Assembly: GCA_965249895.1 (NCBI GenBank)
Contig: CBDFNC010000005.1
Location: 248,001-312,000, forward strand
Direction: 5' to 3'
Length of the DNA: 64,000 nucleotides
Source of the DNA: CBDFNC01 sp965249895
GTDB lineage: Bacteria > Pseudomonadota > Gammaproteobacteria > Enterobacterales > CBDFNC01
A program made the position numbers and the translations under genes. This document shows, piece by piece, positions 1 to 9,302 of the stretch. Position 1 is the first letter of the stretch. Every line of letters starts with the position of its first letter. The notes beneath the pieces are model-generated. The model was not told where the DNA came from and did not search any database. It was given only the letters and a program-made list of their open reading frames with translations.

Positions 1-239
1 AAAGTATACAGGCACAAGTGAAGGACAACCCAAAAGCATTGAGTAACACCAATCTGGCTTTTGATATTGGTGATCAGGACTTTTTATATTACGGCACTGA
101 TGCACTAACAGCCGAGCTGGATAAAGCGGGAATTTCCCATAAATACACTGTCTACCCAGGGGATCATACCAGTGGACTCGCCAAGACAGTAAAAGAGAAC
201 CTGCTGCCATTTGTATCCAACAGCTTTACCTATAAGTAG
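1..239 (+). CDS. Alpha/beta-hydrolase esterase, C-terminal part (cut by window edge)
   Basis: The frame is open to the left edge, so only about 78 C-terminal residues are present. The segment LAFDIGDQDFLYYGTDALTA followed by a GDHTSGL stretch resembles the acid/histidine end of esterase-D-like hydrolases (PF00756 type), where the last His of the catalytic triad lies. The same arrangement (FDVAEQEYFAYYQTDQLSYE, then LPFVSRNF near the end) occurs in the broken downstream gene, so the two are tandem paralogues. The next gene starts 9 bp after the stop behind AGGAG, suggesting one operon. The substrate cannot be told. Confidence 0.7.
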   Translation, partial: SIQAQVKDNPKALSNTNLAFDIGDQDFLYYGTDALTAELDKAGISHKYTVYPGDHTSGLAKTVKENLLPFVSNSFTYK

Positions 240-428
240 GAGCAAACATGAAACAGCAACTAATCACGCTATTTCTGACAGCTTTTCTATCAAGCCCTGC
301 TTTAGCCGACGCTCAATTGGAACACAAAACTTTTCACAGCCAACTATTAACCCAACAAAGCAAGGTCGAAAAGGCGGATAGAGAACTTTTTGTGTATTTA
401 CCCGATGGCTACCAGGATCCAGGTACAA

Positions 429-570
429 GCTAAGTGGGTTAGTATAAGTTTTCCGAGGTTATGTATGTATTTTAACCATTGCAAATGTACTAATTCGCCT
501 AGAACTGCATGGCCTGCCTAGATTGCTAGGTTAATTTAAGCCTTGGTGAACTTTTGCTTATGCACTTACC
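429..570 (+). mobile_element. ~142 bp MITE (family copy 1)
   Basis: This non-coding element interrupts the esterase. Its left end reads GCTAAGTGGGTTAGTATAAG and the reverse complement of its right end reads GGTAAGTGCATAAGCAAAAG, so it has imperfect terminal inverted repeats of about 20-25 bp. The interior (CTGCATGGCCTGCCTAGATT) recurs at 62574-62785. It has no ORF and must be moved in trans. No clear target duplication was resolved. Confidence 0.75.
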
Positions 571-1127
571 CTACCCTTTACCTGCTTCATCATTATGGAG
601 AAAAAGCTGCGGATATGTTTTCGAAAGTATCCAGGCTGAAACAAGATCTCGATAAACTTATCGGTGAAAAAATGATTAAACCTATGATAGTGGTGGCCCT
701 GGATAATCACTCCCACTACTTTCACTCCTGGTATGAAAACAGCCCCGCCACAGGACCCTGGTTAGCAGTGAATGGACCTGAGCTGGTCAACTTTATTGAT
801 AAAAACTACCGCACCAAACCTAACAGGGAAAATCGTGCAATAGCAGGGTATGGCTCGGGTGGTTATGGCGCTTTAAACCTGGCTATTAATCACAACCAGC
901 TGTTCTCCATTGTCTATGCCATGAATCCCTTGCATATTCTCATGGATGCTGATCACCTGTTCTCATCGAAGCTGATCACACATTCTCATTCAAGCTGATC
1001 ACTCTTTCTTATTGATGCTGATCACCAATTTTAGTTAGTTTAACTTCAAAAGGTCTCATTCAATCTTGCCATTTTTCATTGTTAATGCCCGCATAATATT
1101 TGCTCCATTTCTTATTAAAGAGCCGTT

Positions 1128-2675
1128 ATGCCAACCGAGTCCATTTCAATGCGAAAACTCAAAGAAATACTTCGATTAAAATACGAAAGTAAGTTATCTC
1201 ACCGTAAAATTGCAACAAGCTTATCCATCTCACCTGGTACTGTCTCAACTTATGTCAATCGTGCAAAGTTGATGGGGATCGAAACCTGGCCATTGCCAGA
1301 GCAGTGGGATGACTTCAAGTTAAACAAGCACTTTTTACAAACAAAGATCACCCCCAGAACAGCTATTCCTTTACCAAATTGGTCTGAATTTCATCAGCAG
1401 TTAAAGAAAAAAGGCGTGACTAAACAATTGCTATGGCAAGAGTACGTAGAGCGAAACGCCGACAACAATTACAGTTATCCGCAGCTGTGCCGTATTTACA
1501 AAGAGTGGCGCTCACGTCAACAACCCTCAATGCGACAAACCCATCAGTATGGCGAGAAGTTATTTGTCGATTACTGCGGACCGACAATCCCCATTGTTAA
1601 CCCGGATACGGGCGAATATCGAGGGGCGCAAGTCTTTGTGGCTGTGATGGGGGGCTCAAGTTATACCTACGCTGAGGCGACATTATCGCAGCAACTCGAA
1701 GACTGGGTGATGAGCCATGCCCGGGCATTTCAATTTCTGGGGGCAGTACCTGAAATCATCGTCCCGGATAATTTACGCTCCGGCACCACCAGAGCCTGTA
1801 AATATGATCCTGATTTAAACCCAACCTATCAGCAGCTGGCTGCCCATTATAATGTGGCTATTATCCCGGCCAGACCGCTGAAACCCAAGGATAAAGCGAA
1901 AGCTGAAAATGGTGTCCTGATTGTTGAACGCTGGATAATGGCGGTCTTGCGTCATGAAATATTTTACACATTAACGCACTTGAATCAGCGCATTAGTGAG
2001 TTGTTGGTACGGTTAAATACCAAAGCGTTTCAGAAACTTCCCGGCGACAGAGCCAGTCAATTTTATGCCCACGAGCTCCCGGCTATGAGGCCTCTACCGC
2101 TGCTTGCTTACCAGTATACTTTTATTAAAAAGGTGAAGGTCAATGTGGATTATCACATTGAAGTGAACAAGCACTATTACTCAGTGCCTTATGGATTGCT
2201 CAAGAAACAAATTGAGGCGCATGTGAGTGAAAAAACGGTAAAGCTCTACTATCACAACCAGTGTGTAGCCCAACATCCCCGCTCTCATCATGTCGGCGGA
2301 TACAGCACCTTGGTTGAACACATGCCTAAAGCCCATCAGGATTATGCAAAATGGACCCCAGAGCGATTAAAACAATGGGCGGGCAAACTCGGCGACTATG
2401 TTTTGCAATGGGTTGAATACAAGTTAGCGAGTAAAGCGCACCCGCAACAAAGTTATAAAGTCTGCTTTGGCTTGCTAAGCCTGAGTAAAACCTACCCGAA
2501 AAAACGCCTTAATGATGCTTGCCAGCGCGCATTGGATACCGGGGGGTATCGACTGGAAAACATAAAAATAATTCTGAAAAAGGGTTTAGATAAAGAAGTA
2601 CGCGAACCTGAGCAGGCCGATCTGCTTGCGGGAGTTAAGCATGACAATCTACGTGGTCAGGATTACTTTCACTAA
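1128..2675 (+). CDS. istA: IS21 transposase IstA
   Basis: The product has 515 residues. An N-terminal helix-turn-helix (roughly residues 10-50, HRKIATSLSISPGTVSTYV) precedes an rve-type DDE integrase core. The core starts at LFVDYCGPTIPIV (first Asp) and has VPDNLRSGT (second Asp) and KDKAKAENGVL (catalytic Glu region). A C-terminal Mu-type beta-barrel region follows (HYYSVPYGLL). This is the normal length for IstA. It acts on the terminal repeats with IstB, whose gene begins 11 bp after the stop behind AAGGAAA. No lesion is visible. Confidence 0.95.
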   Translation: MPTESISMRKLKEILRLKYESKLSHRKIATSLSISPGTVSTYVNRAKLMGIETWPLPEQWDDFKLNKHFLQTKITPRTAIPLPNWSEFHQQLKKKGVTKQLLWQEYVERNADNNYSYPQLCRIYKEWRSRQQPSMRQTHQYGEKLFVDYCGPTIPIVNPDTGEYRGAQVFVAVMGGSSYTYAEATLSQQLEDWVMSHARAFQFLGAVPEIIVPDNLRSGTTRACKYDPDLNPTYQQLAAHYNVAIIPARPLKPKDKAKAENGVLIVERWIMAVLRHEIFYTLTHLNQRISELLVRLNTKAFQKLPGDRASQFYAHELPAMRPLPLLAYQYTFIKKVKVNVDYHIEVNKHYYSVPYGLLKKQIEAHVSEKTVKLYYHNQCVAQHPRSHHVGGYSTLVEHMPKAHQDYAKWTPERLKQWAGKLGDYVLQWVEYKLASKAHPQQSYKVCFGLLSLSKTYPKKRLNDACQRALDTGGYRLENIKIILKKGLDKEVREPEQADLLAGVKHDNLRGQDYFH

Positions 2676-2686
2676 GGAAAATAAAG

Positions 2687-3433
2687 ATGAATTCACAATT
2701 AACACAGCAACTTACTGACTTACGTTTAAGTACCCTGATGGACAGTTTGGCACGTCAGGAAGAACAACCTCATTTATATACTGATTTAAGTTTCCATGAT
2801 CGGTTATCACTCTTGTTGGGGGAAGAAATAACCACACGGGAACAACGAAAGATCGAACGTTTAGTCAAGCAAGCGAAATTCAGGCTGGCAGCCCATCCGA
2901 GCCATATCGATTACCGCACGAGCCGTGGCATTGAAAAATCCAAGATCCGCAGCTTACTTGAAGGGCACTGGCTTAAACATCACCAGAGCCTTATTTTTAC
3001 TGGTGCGACAGGGAGTGGCAAAACGTATCTGGGCTGCGCGATTGGTCATTACTTCTGCCAACAAGGTGTGGCAGTACGCTACTTCAGGATGAAAGGGTTA
3101 CAAGAGCAGTTACGCCAGGTGCACGGTGAAGGCAGTTACCCGCGCTTTCTCAATCAGTTAAATAAAACGCCGATCCTGATCCTGGATGATTGGGGAATGG
3201 AAACATTAACGCCCCAGCACCGCAGTGATCTGCTGGACATAATCGATGCAAGACACGATCAAGGGTCGATGATCATAATGAGCCAATTACCAGTAGCCAA
3301 GTGGCATGAATTGATTGGGGAAGCGACGTATGCAGATGCGATAATGGACAGATTGATCCACCGTGCACAGCGAATTGAATTGCAGGGAGAATCAATGCGC
3401 AAAGTAGCAATTAACTTGACGGATCCACAGTGA
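2687..3433 (+). CDS. istB: IS21 helper ATPase IstB
   Basis: The product is a 248-residue AAA+ ATPase of the IstB/DnaC type. It has a Walker A motif GATGSGKTYLG near residues 104-114 and a Walker B motif PILILDDWGME near 160-170. In this family IstB binds target DNA and hands it to IstA. The N-terminal TQQLTDLRLSTLMDSL helix is the standard IstB start. The length is normal and the gene is intact, directly behind istA. Confidence 0.95.
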   Translation: MNSQLTQQLTDLRLSTLMDSLARQEEQPHLYTDLSFHDRLSLLLGEEITTREQRKIERLVKQAKFRLAAHPSHIDYRTSRGIEKSKIRSLLEGHWLKHHQSLIFTGATGSGKTYLGCAIGHYFCQQGVAVRYFRMKGLQEQLRQVHGEGSYPRFLNQLNKTPILILDDWGMETLTPQHRSDLLDIIDARHDQGSMIIMSQLPVAKWHELIGEATYADAIMDRLIHRAQRIELQGESMRKVAINLTDPQ

Positions 3434-3999
3434 TCAATTAAAACTGTTGCCGAGCCGAAAAATGGCACCGAAGCGTGATCAGCATCGATGAGAACAAGCG
3501 ATCAGCTTCGGTGAGAATGAGTGATCATCTTCATGAGAATACGCATCCCTGGAATGTGATGCATGCCGAAGGTGACGTCAGATACTTTGCCCAGCAGCAT
3601 AAAAACGCTCACAACTATATATCCAACACCCAAATGCAAACCTGGAGTTCAGATACACAATTTTTTGCAGCATTAAGCTCGGCCTTTCTCCCTCAGGCAG
3701 AGGGTAAACTAAGGTTTGTGACACAGTTTGATATGGAAATTCATGGCCCTGCCATGAGCGAAAAGGTCATTATTTCGCAAATAAAAAACAACCCAAACAA
3801 ACTAGCCAAAAGCAAAATTGGCTTCGACGTAGCAGAGCAAGAATATTTTGCTTATTACCAAACAGATCAACTTAGCTACGAACTGGATAAACTCAAGATT
3901 GACCATGAATATAAGGTTTATCGGGAACAGGTTAATGGCAAACCTTACCTGACAATAAAACAAAATATGTTGCCATTCGTTTCCCGTAACTTCCAATAG

Positions 4000-4336
4000 A
4001 AAGGCACTTGGCAACGGCCAAGAAGTTAGATATCCAGCTCTTTCACGGTTTATTTACGTGATTTTTCACATTGTGCTTTTCGCTAGTGTTTTATCTCGTG
4101 TCATACGCCGTGGTCATTAAATAACTCGTTTTGTCCCTTGCCATTCGCATATAGTTGACGTCTAATAAACAAGGACTTATCGAGAAAGTAGTTGTTCTAT
4201 AAGGGACTTTTACCTTATTAGTACAAGCCTATTCAGGTCGAATACAAATAATAAAAATACACCCTTAGATCACTGAACTTCGCTTCGCGCCACCGTTTAA
4301 TGTGGGCCGCAGCGCACCAATACGGAGAGCATTTAA
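4000..4336. other. Intergenic region without a recognised gene
   Basis: Between the esterase remnant and the glyoxalase-fold gene I see no ORF with coding character. A GGAGAG at 4324-4329 is the likely ribosome binding site of the VOC gene starting at 4337. No terminator was identified. Confidence 0.5.
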
Positions 4337-4433
4337 ATGGAAGTGAAAAGATTACTCACGAACATATATACCGCAGATTTGTCCGCTTCTAAGAAGTTTT
4401 ATAGTAAGCGCTCAATGAAGGACGTACTTGCCT

Positions 4434-5999
4434 TTATTCCAGAGGCTCAATTTTTGACTTTTTAAGGTTCCAAGGTAGCAAGGCTTCAAGCTTCTCTACC
4501 GTATCTGCATACGGTAAAGCGGTGAGCACTTTTAGCAGGTAATCGTAAGGCTCCAACCCATTGATTTTAGCCGTTTCGATTAAGCTATAATGAACCGCAC
4601 TCGCATGCGCTCCTGCTGGCGTATCGCTAAATAACCAGGCCTTTCTACCAATCACAAACGGACGGATTGCGTTTTCAGCCAGGATATTGCTGATGTAAAG
4701 TTCACCGTTTGTACAATACACGGTGAGCTTGTCCCACTGATTACTCAGGTAGGTCATTGCTATCCCGGTTAAACTGTCTTTCACTACCTTGCACTGATTT
4801 TTTCCCAGGTAGTCTTTCAGCTTATTCAGTACTGGCACACTTTGTTTTTGCCGTTGCTGATATTTTTCATCCACGCTAAGGGTCTTGATGGTACGCTCGA
4901 TACCATACAGTTTATTGATGTAGCTCAGCGCCATATCTGCTTTTGACGGCTTACTGTTCTTTTTCCCTTTGGGTTGTGCGTCTTGCGATTCTTTAAATTT
5001 ACGACGAGCGTGGTCCCAGCAACCTAACTGGGTGATGCCGTATTCTTTGCACGCAGCGTTGTATCCCGCATAACCATCGGTTTGCAGATAGCCTTCAAAT
5101 CCGTCCAGCAGGCGCAGGGGCACCTCCTTCCCACGGGATTTGTCATATTCAAACAGCACGCTTTTTTCATCGGGTGGCCCACCAAGGGTCACCCACATCT
5201 GTTTATCTGATGTCGCGACGCTATCTGGCTCTTTTAATACCTTAATCCGGGTTTCATCCGCCTGTATTAAGGCGCCGGAATGCTGGTGCTCTCGAAGGAG
5301 ATTAATCAGTGGTTGGAGCTGCCCGGCCAGGGCAATAACCCAGTTAGCCAGCGTGGCTCTGGATATTTCACCGCCGTAGCGAGAGATTATCTTTTCAAGA
5401 CGATATAGTGGTAAACCGTCGGCATATTTGGAGATGATAACGTAACTCATCAAGCTGATACTGCCCATCGCTCTGGCGACCGGATGTTTCGGCATCACAG
5501 CGACTTTAACCACTCGCTGCTCTTGCTCGATAAACACCGCTTTTTCCTGCATGTATTCCAGAATGCGTACTTTAGCCGGAATAATATCCAGCTCTTCTTT
5601 AACTTTGGAAAAGAAGGTATCGATGGCGCCTGCTTTTTCTTCGTCTGTCAGGTAGCTAAAAACTTGTACACGCGGCAATTTATCAGAGAAGGGTTTGCGT
5701 CCTGGTTTTTTCTTGGCGGGTGTCGATTGAGTTTCATCAACACAAGACAGCTCAACGTCGACTTCAGCCTCGTTAAACAGATTACCTTGACTGCTTTGTT
5801 CACTGGTGGGGCCAAAGCGTTTAACCTTGGATAACCGCAAGGCTTCTTCCAAAATGGCGATGCGCTTTTTCTGCTCTGAAATGACGTCTGATTTATGCTC
5901 AATCACCTGCTCTTTTTCAGCCAGCAACGCAGCTTGCTCCGCCAGTAAAATGGCAGCGTCAGCGGGTTGATTTAGGTCGAAAATAAAAGGCGATTTCAT
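4434..5999 (-). CDS. tnpC: IS66 transposase TnpC
   Basis: The product is the 521-residue DDE transposase of IS66. An N-terminal coiled coil (AAILLAEQAALLAEKEQVIE) is followed by a zinc-finger-like linker region, then the DDE domain. Catalytic segments include IQADETRIKVL (first Asp), YLQTDGYAGYN (second Asp) and NILAENAIRPF (Glu). A short IS66 C-terminal domain ends the protein. It is full length and intact, about 35 bp downstream of tnpB. Confidence 0.94.
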   Translation of the reverse strand: MKSPFIFDLNQPADAAILLAEQAALLAEKEQVIEHKSDVISEQKKRIAILEEALRLSKVKRFGPTSEQSSQGNLFNEAEVDVELSCVDETQSTPAKKKPGRKPFSDKLPRVQVFSYLTDEEKAGAIDTFFSKVKEELDIIPAKVRILEYMQEKAVFIEQEQRVVKVAVMPKHPVARAMGSISLMSYVIISKYADGLPLYRLEKIISRYGGEISRATLANWVIALAGQLQPLINLLREHQHSGALIQADETRIKVLKEPDSVATSDKQMWVTLGGPPDEKSVLFEYDKSRGKEVPLRLLDGFEGYLQTDGYAGYNAACKEYGITQLGCWDHARRKFKESQDAQPKGKKNSKPSKADMALSYINKLYGIERTIKTLSVDEKYQQRQKQSVPVLNKLKDYLGKNQCKVVKDSLTGIAMTYLSNQWDKLTVYCTNGELYISNILAENAIRPFVIGRKAWLFSDTPAGAHASAVHYSLIETAKINGLEPYDYLLKVLTALPYADTVEKLEALLPWNLKKSKIEPLE

Positions 6000-6034
6000 G
6001 GCTTAGATTATACCATCTAAGTCATTAATAAGCC

Positions 6035-6400
6035 TTAAAAAACTGACTCGTAATGCAGTTTTTTGTGGCCTTTCATCGCAGTGATATCGAGTCCATCAAG
6101 CAGCCAATTTAGCTGTTGCCCGGAAAGGGTTGCTGTGTCATTTTCGCCCTTTGGCCACTTGAATTTTTCCTCCGCCAGCGCTTTGTAATACAGAACGAAG
6201 CCATTGTTTTCCCAGAACAGGCACTTAATTTTGTTGCGTCGCTTGTTGGTAAACGCATACAAACAACCTGAAAAAGGGTTATGCCCAAGCTCACACTCAA
6301 TAATGGCAGATAAGCCTCGATGCGACTTACGAAAATCGATGGGTTGACGGTAAAGATAAACCTGAGTTAATGACAAGGCGGGTCGCATAACAGGTGTCAT
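6035..6400 (-). CDS. tnpB: IS66 accessory protein TnpB
   Basis: The product is a 121-residue IS66 Orf2-like protein, recognised by YLYRQPIDFRKSHRGLSAII and KIKCLFWENNGFVLYYKALA. It is required for IS66 transposition with a still unclear biochemical role. Its start overlaps the tnpA stop by 4 bp (ATGA type), implying translational coupling. The gene is intact. Confidence 0.93.
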   Translation of the reverse strand: MTPVMRPALSLTQVYLYRQPIDFRKSHRGLSAIIECELGHNPFSGCLYAFTNKRRNKIKCLFWENNGFVLYYKALAEEKFKWPKGENDTATLSGQQLNWLLDGLDITAMKGHKKLHYESVF

Positions 6401-6717
6401 CTCAACACCTCTAGCAGCTGGCTAACCATCGCAATGTTATTCTGGTTAATCCCATCAAGCCGGGTACCATCAGTAAATTGCAATGACAGACCAGTGTCTT
6501 TCTCCAATAGCGGAGCAACCTGGACACGAACAAAACCTGATGAAGCTTTATTTGTGGTCATGGCTTCTGTGGCGGACAGTTTGCGCTTCCAATAGCCGAA
6601 CTGATGCAAAACAAGCTCGTGCTGCTGACAATAAGCAGACTGTGACCAGCCCGATGCCTGCCACTGTTCAATATGATCGAGCCAGAAGGCTTGGGGTAAT
6701 TTGCCGACCTTTTCCAT
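6397..6717 (-). CDS. tnpA: IS66 accessory protein TnpA
   Basis: The product is a 106-residue protein starting MEKVGKLPQAFWLDHIEQWQ, with the ASGWSQSAYCQQHEL helix-turn-helix-like segment typical of IS66 TnpA. It is presumed to be the DNA-binding accessory protein. It is first in the IS66 operon and overlaps tnpB by 4 bp. Confidence 0.9.
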   Translation of the reverse strand: MEKVGKLPQAFWLDHIEQWQASGWSQSAYCQQHELVLHQFGYWKRKLSATEAMTTNKASSGFVRVQVAPLLEKDTGLSLQFTDGTRLDGINQNNIAMVSQLLEVLR

Positions 6718-7230
6718 AAGTGCATCCCGAGTAATAAATGAATGGGAGCATTATGAGGCAATTCATTGGATTGAAAACCACGTCGACAATTAAGCGCTTA
6801 CGTTTTATACGTCACTTTTTGAATTTACGGTTGACTATGATAGTGATTGGTTTGTACATCTTATTTCAAAAGGAAAGGAGCTAGAAATAGGGTTAATCTC
6901 AAAAGATCATGAGGTCGTTCCTAGCAAAGTTACAGGATCCCCAAGTGGCATTTACCTTACAATCGTTGTTGACGATGTTTCAGCTCTATATAGCAAAGCT
7001 TGTGAGCTAGAAATGAATATTCTGCAACCACCTGAATCTACTCATTACGGCCAAAAAAGAATGTTAATTCTATCTCCTGAAGGCGTAACCTTAGATGTTT
7101 CATCGCCATCTAATACATAATCGGGTAGCTGGTTAGCTCTAACTTCGAGAAAACTTTTTATTGATGAATAGGGCGAAGCCAGAGTCCAGAAATCTTCATA
7201 CATAACTGCGACTCTGAATCGTTCACTCTA

Positions 7231-7692
7231 CTAAATACATAAACTATACGAAAAATACTCTGTATCTTGTACAAAACCAATTCTTTCGTATAGCGCTTGA
7301 GCAGAATAATTGTCCTTGGCAGTTCCAAGGTCAACTCGGATTGCACCAGTTTGCTTCGCTAAATTGATAGAGCAATCGATTAATTTATCACCCAGCCCTT
7401 TTCTGCGATTTTCAGAAGTGACAAATAGATCATTTAGAATAACCACTTTACCAAGCGATACTGAAGAAAAAGAGTGGTAGTTTAATACAAAACCGATGGG
7501 CCTATTATCATCCTGACCATAAGCAATAAATACAGTAGCTTCATTATTATTTATTCTTTCAGCTAGGTATTCCCTATACTTTTCAGGTGCTGAGGGTTGT
7601 TTGTAGAAAACCATATACTGGTCAAATAATGTCACTAAATCATCCAGCTCTTCAATTGCAATTTTCTTTATTTGGTTATTCATATAATCCAT
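7231..7692 (-). CDS. GNAT-family N-acetyltransferase
   Basis: The product is a 153-residue single-domain GNAT. The acetyl-CoA pyrophosphate-binding loop is seen in LFVTSENRRKGLGDKLI (RxxGxG), and the C-terminal YSAQALYERIGFVQDTE is the usual beta5-alpha4 end. It transfers acetyl from acetyl-CoA to an amine or similar acceptor. The acceptor is unknown. It stands alone on the minus strand beside a second GNAT and opposite in direction to the VOC remnant. Confidence 0.88.
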   Translation of the reverse strand: MDYMNNQIKKIAIEELDDLVTLFDQYMVFYKQPSAPEKYREYLAERINNNEATVFIAYGQDDNRPIGFVLNYHSFSSVSLGKVVILNDLFVTSENRRKGLGDKLIDCSINLAKQTGAIRVDLGTAKDNYSAQALYERIGFVQDTEYFSYSLCI

Positions 7693-7847
7693 AAGTTCAA
7701 CAGTTATTCTATTTAATTTCGTTGGCTGTCGACAAGAATACTACCGCGCTTTTGCCGCTCCGAGCTTCAACTATCTAGCTTCCATGCTGAAACATCGACT
7801 CTGTCATTCCCTCGCACGAGGTAATTCCGCTGCCAAACGGCAAAAAA

Positions 7848-8303
7848 CTACAACTCTTTTGTCATAAATACGCTATTTGGATCTTCTTTATAATCTGCAA
7901 ACGGTTCGCAGTGTTTAAAGCCGTGTTTCGCATATAAATCACGCGCAGGTTCGAAAAATGGCATCGAGCCAGTTTCCAAGCTTAAACGCTCGTATCCACG
8001 ATTTTTAGCTTCGTCTATCAAATGTTGAAGAAGCATCGAAGCAACACCCTTTCGCTTGTATAACGGTGAAGTCCTCATCGACTTAACCTCAGCATGCTTC
8101 CCGTCTAACTGCATAAATGCGCCGCAGCCAGCCAGGTTTTCTCCATCCCAAATTGCCCAAAATGTAACTTCAGGCTTTCGCAGGCCCTCAATATCAAGAG
8201 CATGTTTGCTTTCGGGAGGAGACGTCGCCCTCATATCTTCAATATGATTTTGAAGAAATTCCGTGATTTCAGGCCCTAAGAGGTTATTTATTTCAATTCT
8301 CAC
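7848..8303 (-). CDS. GNAT-family N-acetyltransferase
   Basis: The product has 151 residues with a clear GNAT core: VTFWAIWDGENLAGCGAFMQ (beta2-beta3), KSMRTSPLYKRKGVASMLLQ (beta4 and CoA loop) and PFFEPARDLYAKHGFKHCEP (C-terminal motif). Its ending VFMTKEL resembles small PhnO/YjgM-like acetyltransferases. The substrate is not predictable from sequence. It is monocistronic and separated from the upstream GNAT by about 155 bp without a gene. Confidence 0.88.
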   Translation of the reverse strand: MRIEINNLLGPEITEFLQNHIEDMRATSPPESKHALDIEGLRKPEVTFWAIWDGENLAGCGAFMQLDGKHAEVKSMRTSPLYKRKGVASMLLQHLIDEAKNRGYERLSLETGSMPFFEPARDLYAKHGFKHCEPFADYKEDPNSVFMTKEL

Positions 8304-8327
8304 TGAATGCCCTCAACAATTCCTGCT

Positions 8328-8530
8328 GGGAACCCATCAAACTAACGGGTATAAGGGTAACATTTGTAACGCCCTTTGTAGGAGTGGATGCCTCTCTATA
8401 AGTGAAGAGGGCGAAGCCTGTGCCAGCAACGTTCGCCGAACGTGCATCCATGCGCTTTACATCTCATCCCTGAGATGGGTTCGACTCCTACAGGTCTCTC
8501 AGGATCTGTTACCCAGGTTTGACCGGTCCC
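8328..8530. repeat. ~200 bp dispersed palindromic repeat (full-length copy)
   Basis: The block runs from GGGAACCCATCAAACTAACG to ACCCAGGTTTGACCGGTCCC, whose reverse complement gives similar terminal inverted repeats (GGGACCGGTCAAACCTGGGT). An inner inverted pair, TGTAGGAGT and ACTCCTACA, encloses GTTCGCCGAACGTGCATCCA. Its 5' half recurs at 25565-25640 and its 3' half at 30278-30440. It is non-coding and MITE- or BIME-like. Confidence 0.65.
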
Positions 8531-8564
8531 TCCTGCTGATACGATTAGCCGTAGGGATAATCGT

Positions 8565-9041
8565 TCAACTATTTTCATCTTGAGAGTCAAATTTCAAATC
8601 CAGATATTTTTCAATACTTGGTTTATCTTCTTTACAAAGTACCGTTTTTATCCAAGCCAGGCTCTCAAAGTTGATCACTCGTAACTCGTGTACACACGCT
8701 ATCAGTGACTTATCAGGTTCAGGCGTAATAGAAAGTGGATCGTCTAGAGGTGACGAAAATAAGCGATGATGTAATATATCTTCATTTTCCCACCACTCGA
8801 GTAGAAGCCAATTACGCATGGTTCCCTGGTGAATAATTAAAAAGCCAACACCATAACGTTGCTCCGTTAGCGCTGGTTGAGGTAAAAAAGATGACACTGT
8901 GTTTATGCCTTGCAAGACCAGCTCTTTAGGTATGGGTTCTGATTTCGCAGAGATCCCATAGACTTTTAACCTCCAGTCTTCCACGTTAATTTGATCTATA
9001 AACTCTACAGGGCGTGGATCATATGGTTCGAAATTAGGCAT
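8565..9041 (-). CDS. Hypothetical protein (158 aa)
   Basis: I do not recognise this family. The protein is soluble-looking, tryptophan-rich (WLLLEWWENEDILHHRLF) and acidic at its C-terminus, with no signal peptide or membrane segment. The start at MPNFEPYDPRP is preceded by AGGAGACACC, a good ribosome binding site. The sequence shows normal coding character and no catalytic motif. It is a single gene between the dispersed repeat and the korAB operon. Confidence 0.6.
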   Translation of the reverse strand: MPNFEPYDPRPVEFIDQINVEDWRLKVYGISAKSEPIPKELVLQGINTVSSFLPQPALTEQRYGVGFLIIHQGTMRNWLLLEWWENEDILHHRLFSSPLDDPLSITPEPDKSLIACVHELRVINFESLAWIKTVLCKEDKPSIEKYLDLKFDSQDENS

Positions 9042-9302
9042 TGGTGTCTCCTTCTACTTAGCGCTAGCATCACATACGGATAACAGTTATGGCCGGTATT
9101 CAAATCCCAGTGATACCTAGGATGACCTCCGGTCATAAACTTTTGATTATTAAACGTTAACTAATCATGGATGGCAAGAGCTAATCCATTGAGGAAGCTG
9201 CTTTAGTTAATGTTCAATACTGCTCTTTATAATGCCATCAAACCCTGCAGACTCTCCATATAACCAAGCAACTATGAGATAAACCCGAGCAAATTTGCCC
9301 CA

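Larger units (their letters stand above)
936..3542 (+). mobile_element. IS21-family insertion sequence
   Basis: The element is 2607 bp with the IS21 order istA-istB. It is flanked by a 4-bp target duplication GCAT (932-935 and 3543-3546). Both ends start with ATTCTCATG and carry several related TGATCAC-containing repeats in inverted orientation (left 936-1035, right about 3470-3542), the multiple terminal sites typical of IS21. Both genes are intact, so the element may be active. It sits in the coding strand of the esterase gene. Confidence 0.92.
248..3999 (+). pseudogene. Secreted esterase-D-like hydrolase, broken by a MITE and an IS21 element
   Basis: Three pieces join into one gene. 248-430 carries a signal peptide (MKQQLITLFLTAFLSSPALA) and ends at PDGYQDPGT. 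571-935 continues YPTLYLLHHYG and holds the nucleophile elbow GYGSGGYG. 3544-3999 holds the C-terminal part to LPFVSRNFQ. Removing the IS21 element with one copy of its 4-bp duplication restores NPLHPWNVMH exactly in frame. The first break is a ~140 bp repeat that introduces stops and a frameshift. The intact product would be about 335 residues, exported, and of PF00756 esterase type. It is a paralogue of the gene just upstream. It is certainly non-functional as it stands. The exact junction of the first insertion is uncertain. Confidence 0.85.
4404..6801 (-). mobile_element. IS66-family insertion sequence (tnpA-tnpB-tnpC)
   Basis: The element is 2398 bp. It starts with GTAAGCGC on the left and ends with the inverted AAGCGCTTAC on the right. 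A perfect 8-bp target duplication GTTTTATA (4396-4403 and 6802-6809) matches the IS66 hallmark. It carries all three canonical ORFs on the minus strand with no visible lesion. It is probably a recent, possibly active insertion. Confidence 0.95.
4337..7120 (+). pseudogene. VOC (glyoxalase-fold) protein split by an IS66 element
   Basis: The 5' part starts at ATG 4337 and reads MEVKRLLTNIYTADLSASKK, the usual beta1-alpha start of a VOC protein. The frame continues after the IS66 element at 6810 with TSLFEFTVDYDSDWFVHL and ends at 7120 with LSPEGVTLDVSSPSNT. Removing the element and one copy of the 8-bp duplication restores KKFYTSLFEF without a frameshift. The intact protein would be about 125 residues with one glyoxalase/bleomycin-resistance fold. 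The substrate is unknown. The insertion falls after about 22 codons, so the gene is null. Confidence 0.88.

Noticed and set aside
5140..5834. Plus-strand ORFs inside IS66 tnpC
   Set aside because: They are antisense to an intact, well-recognised transposase and have Cys/Phe-rich, motif-free translations.
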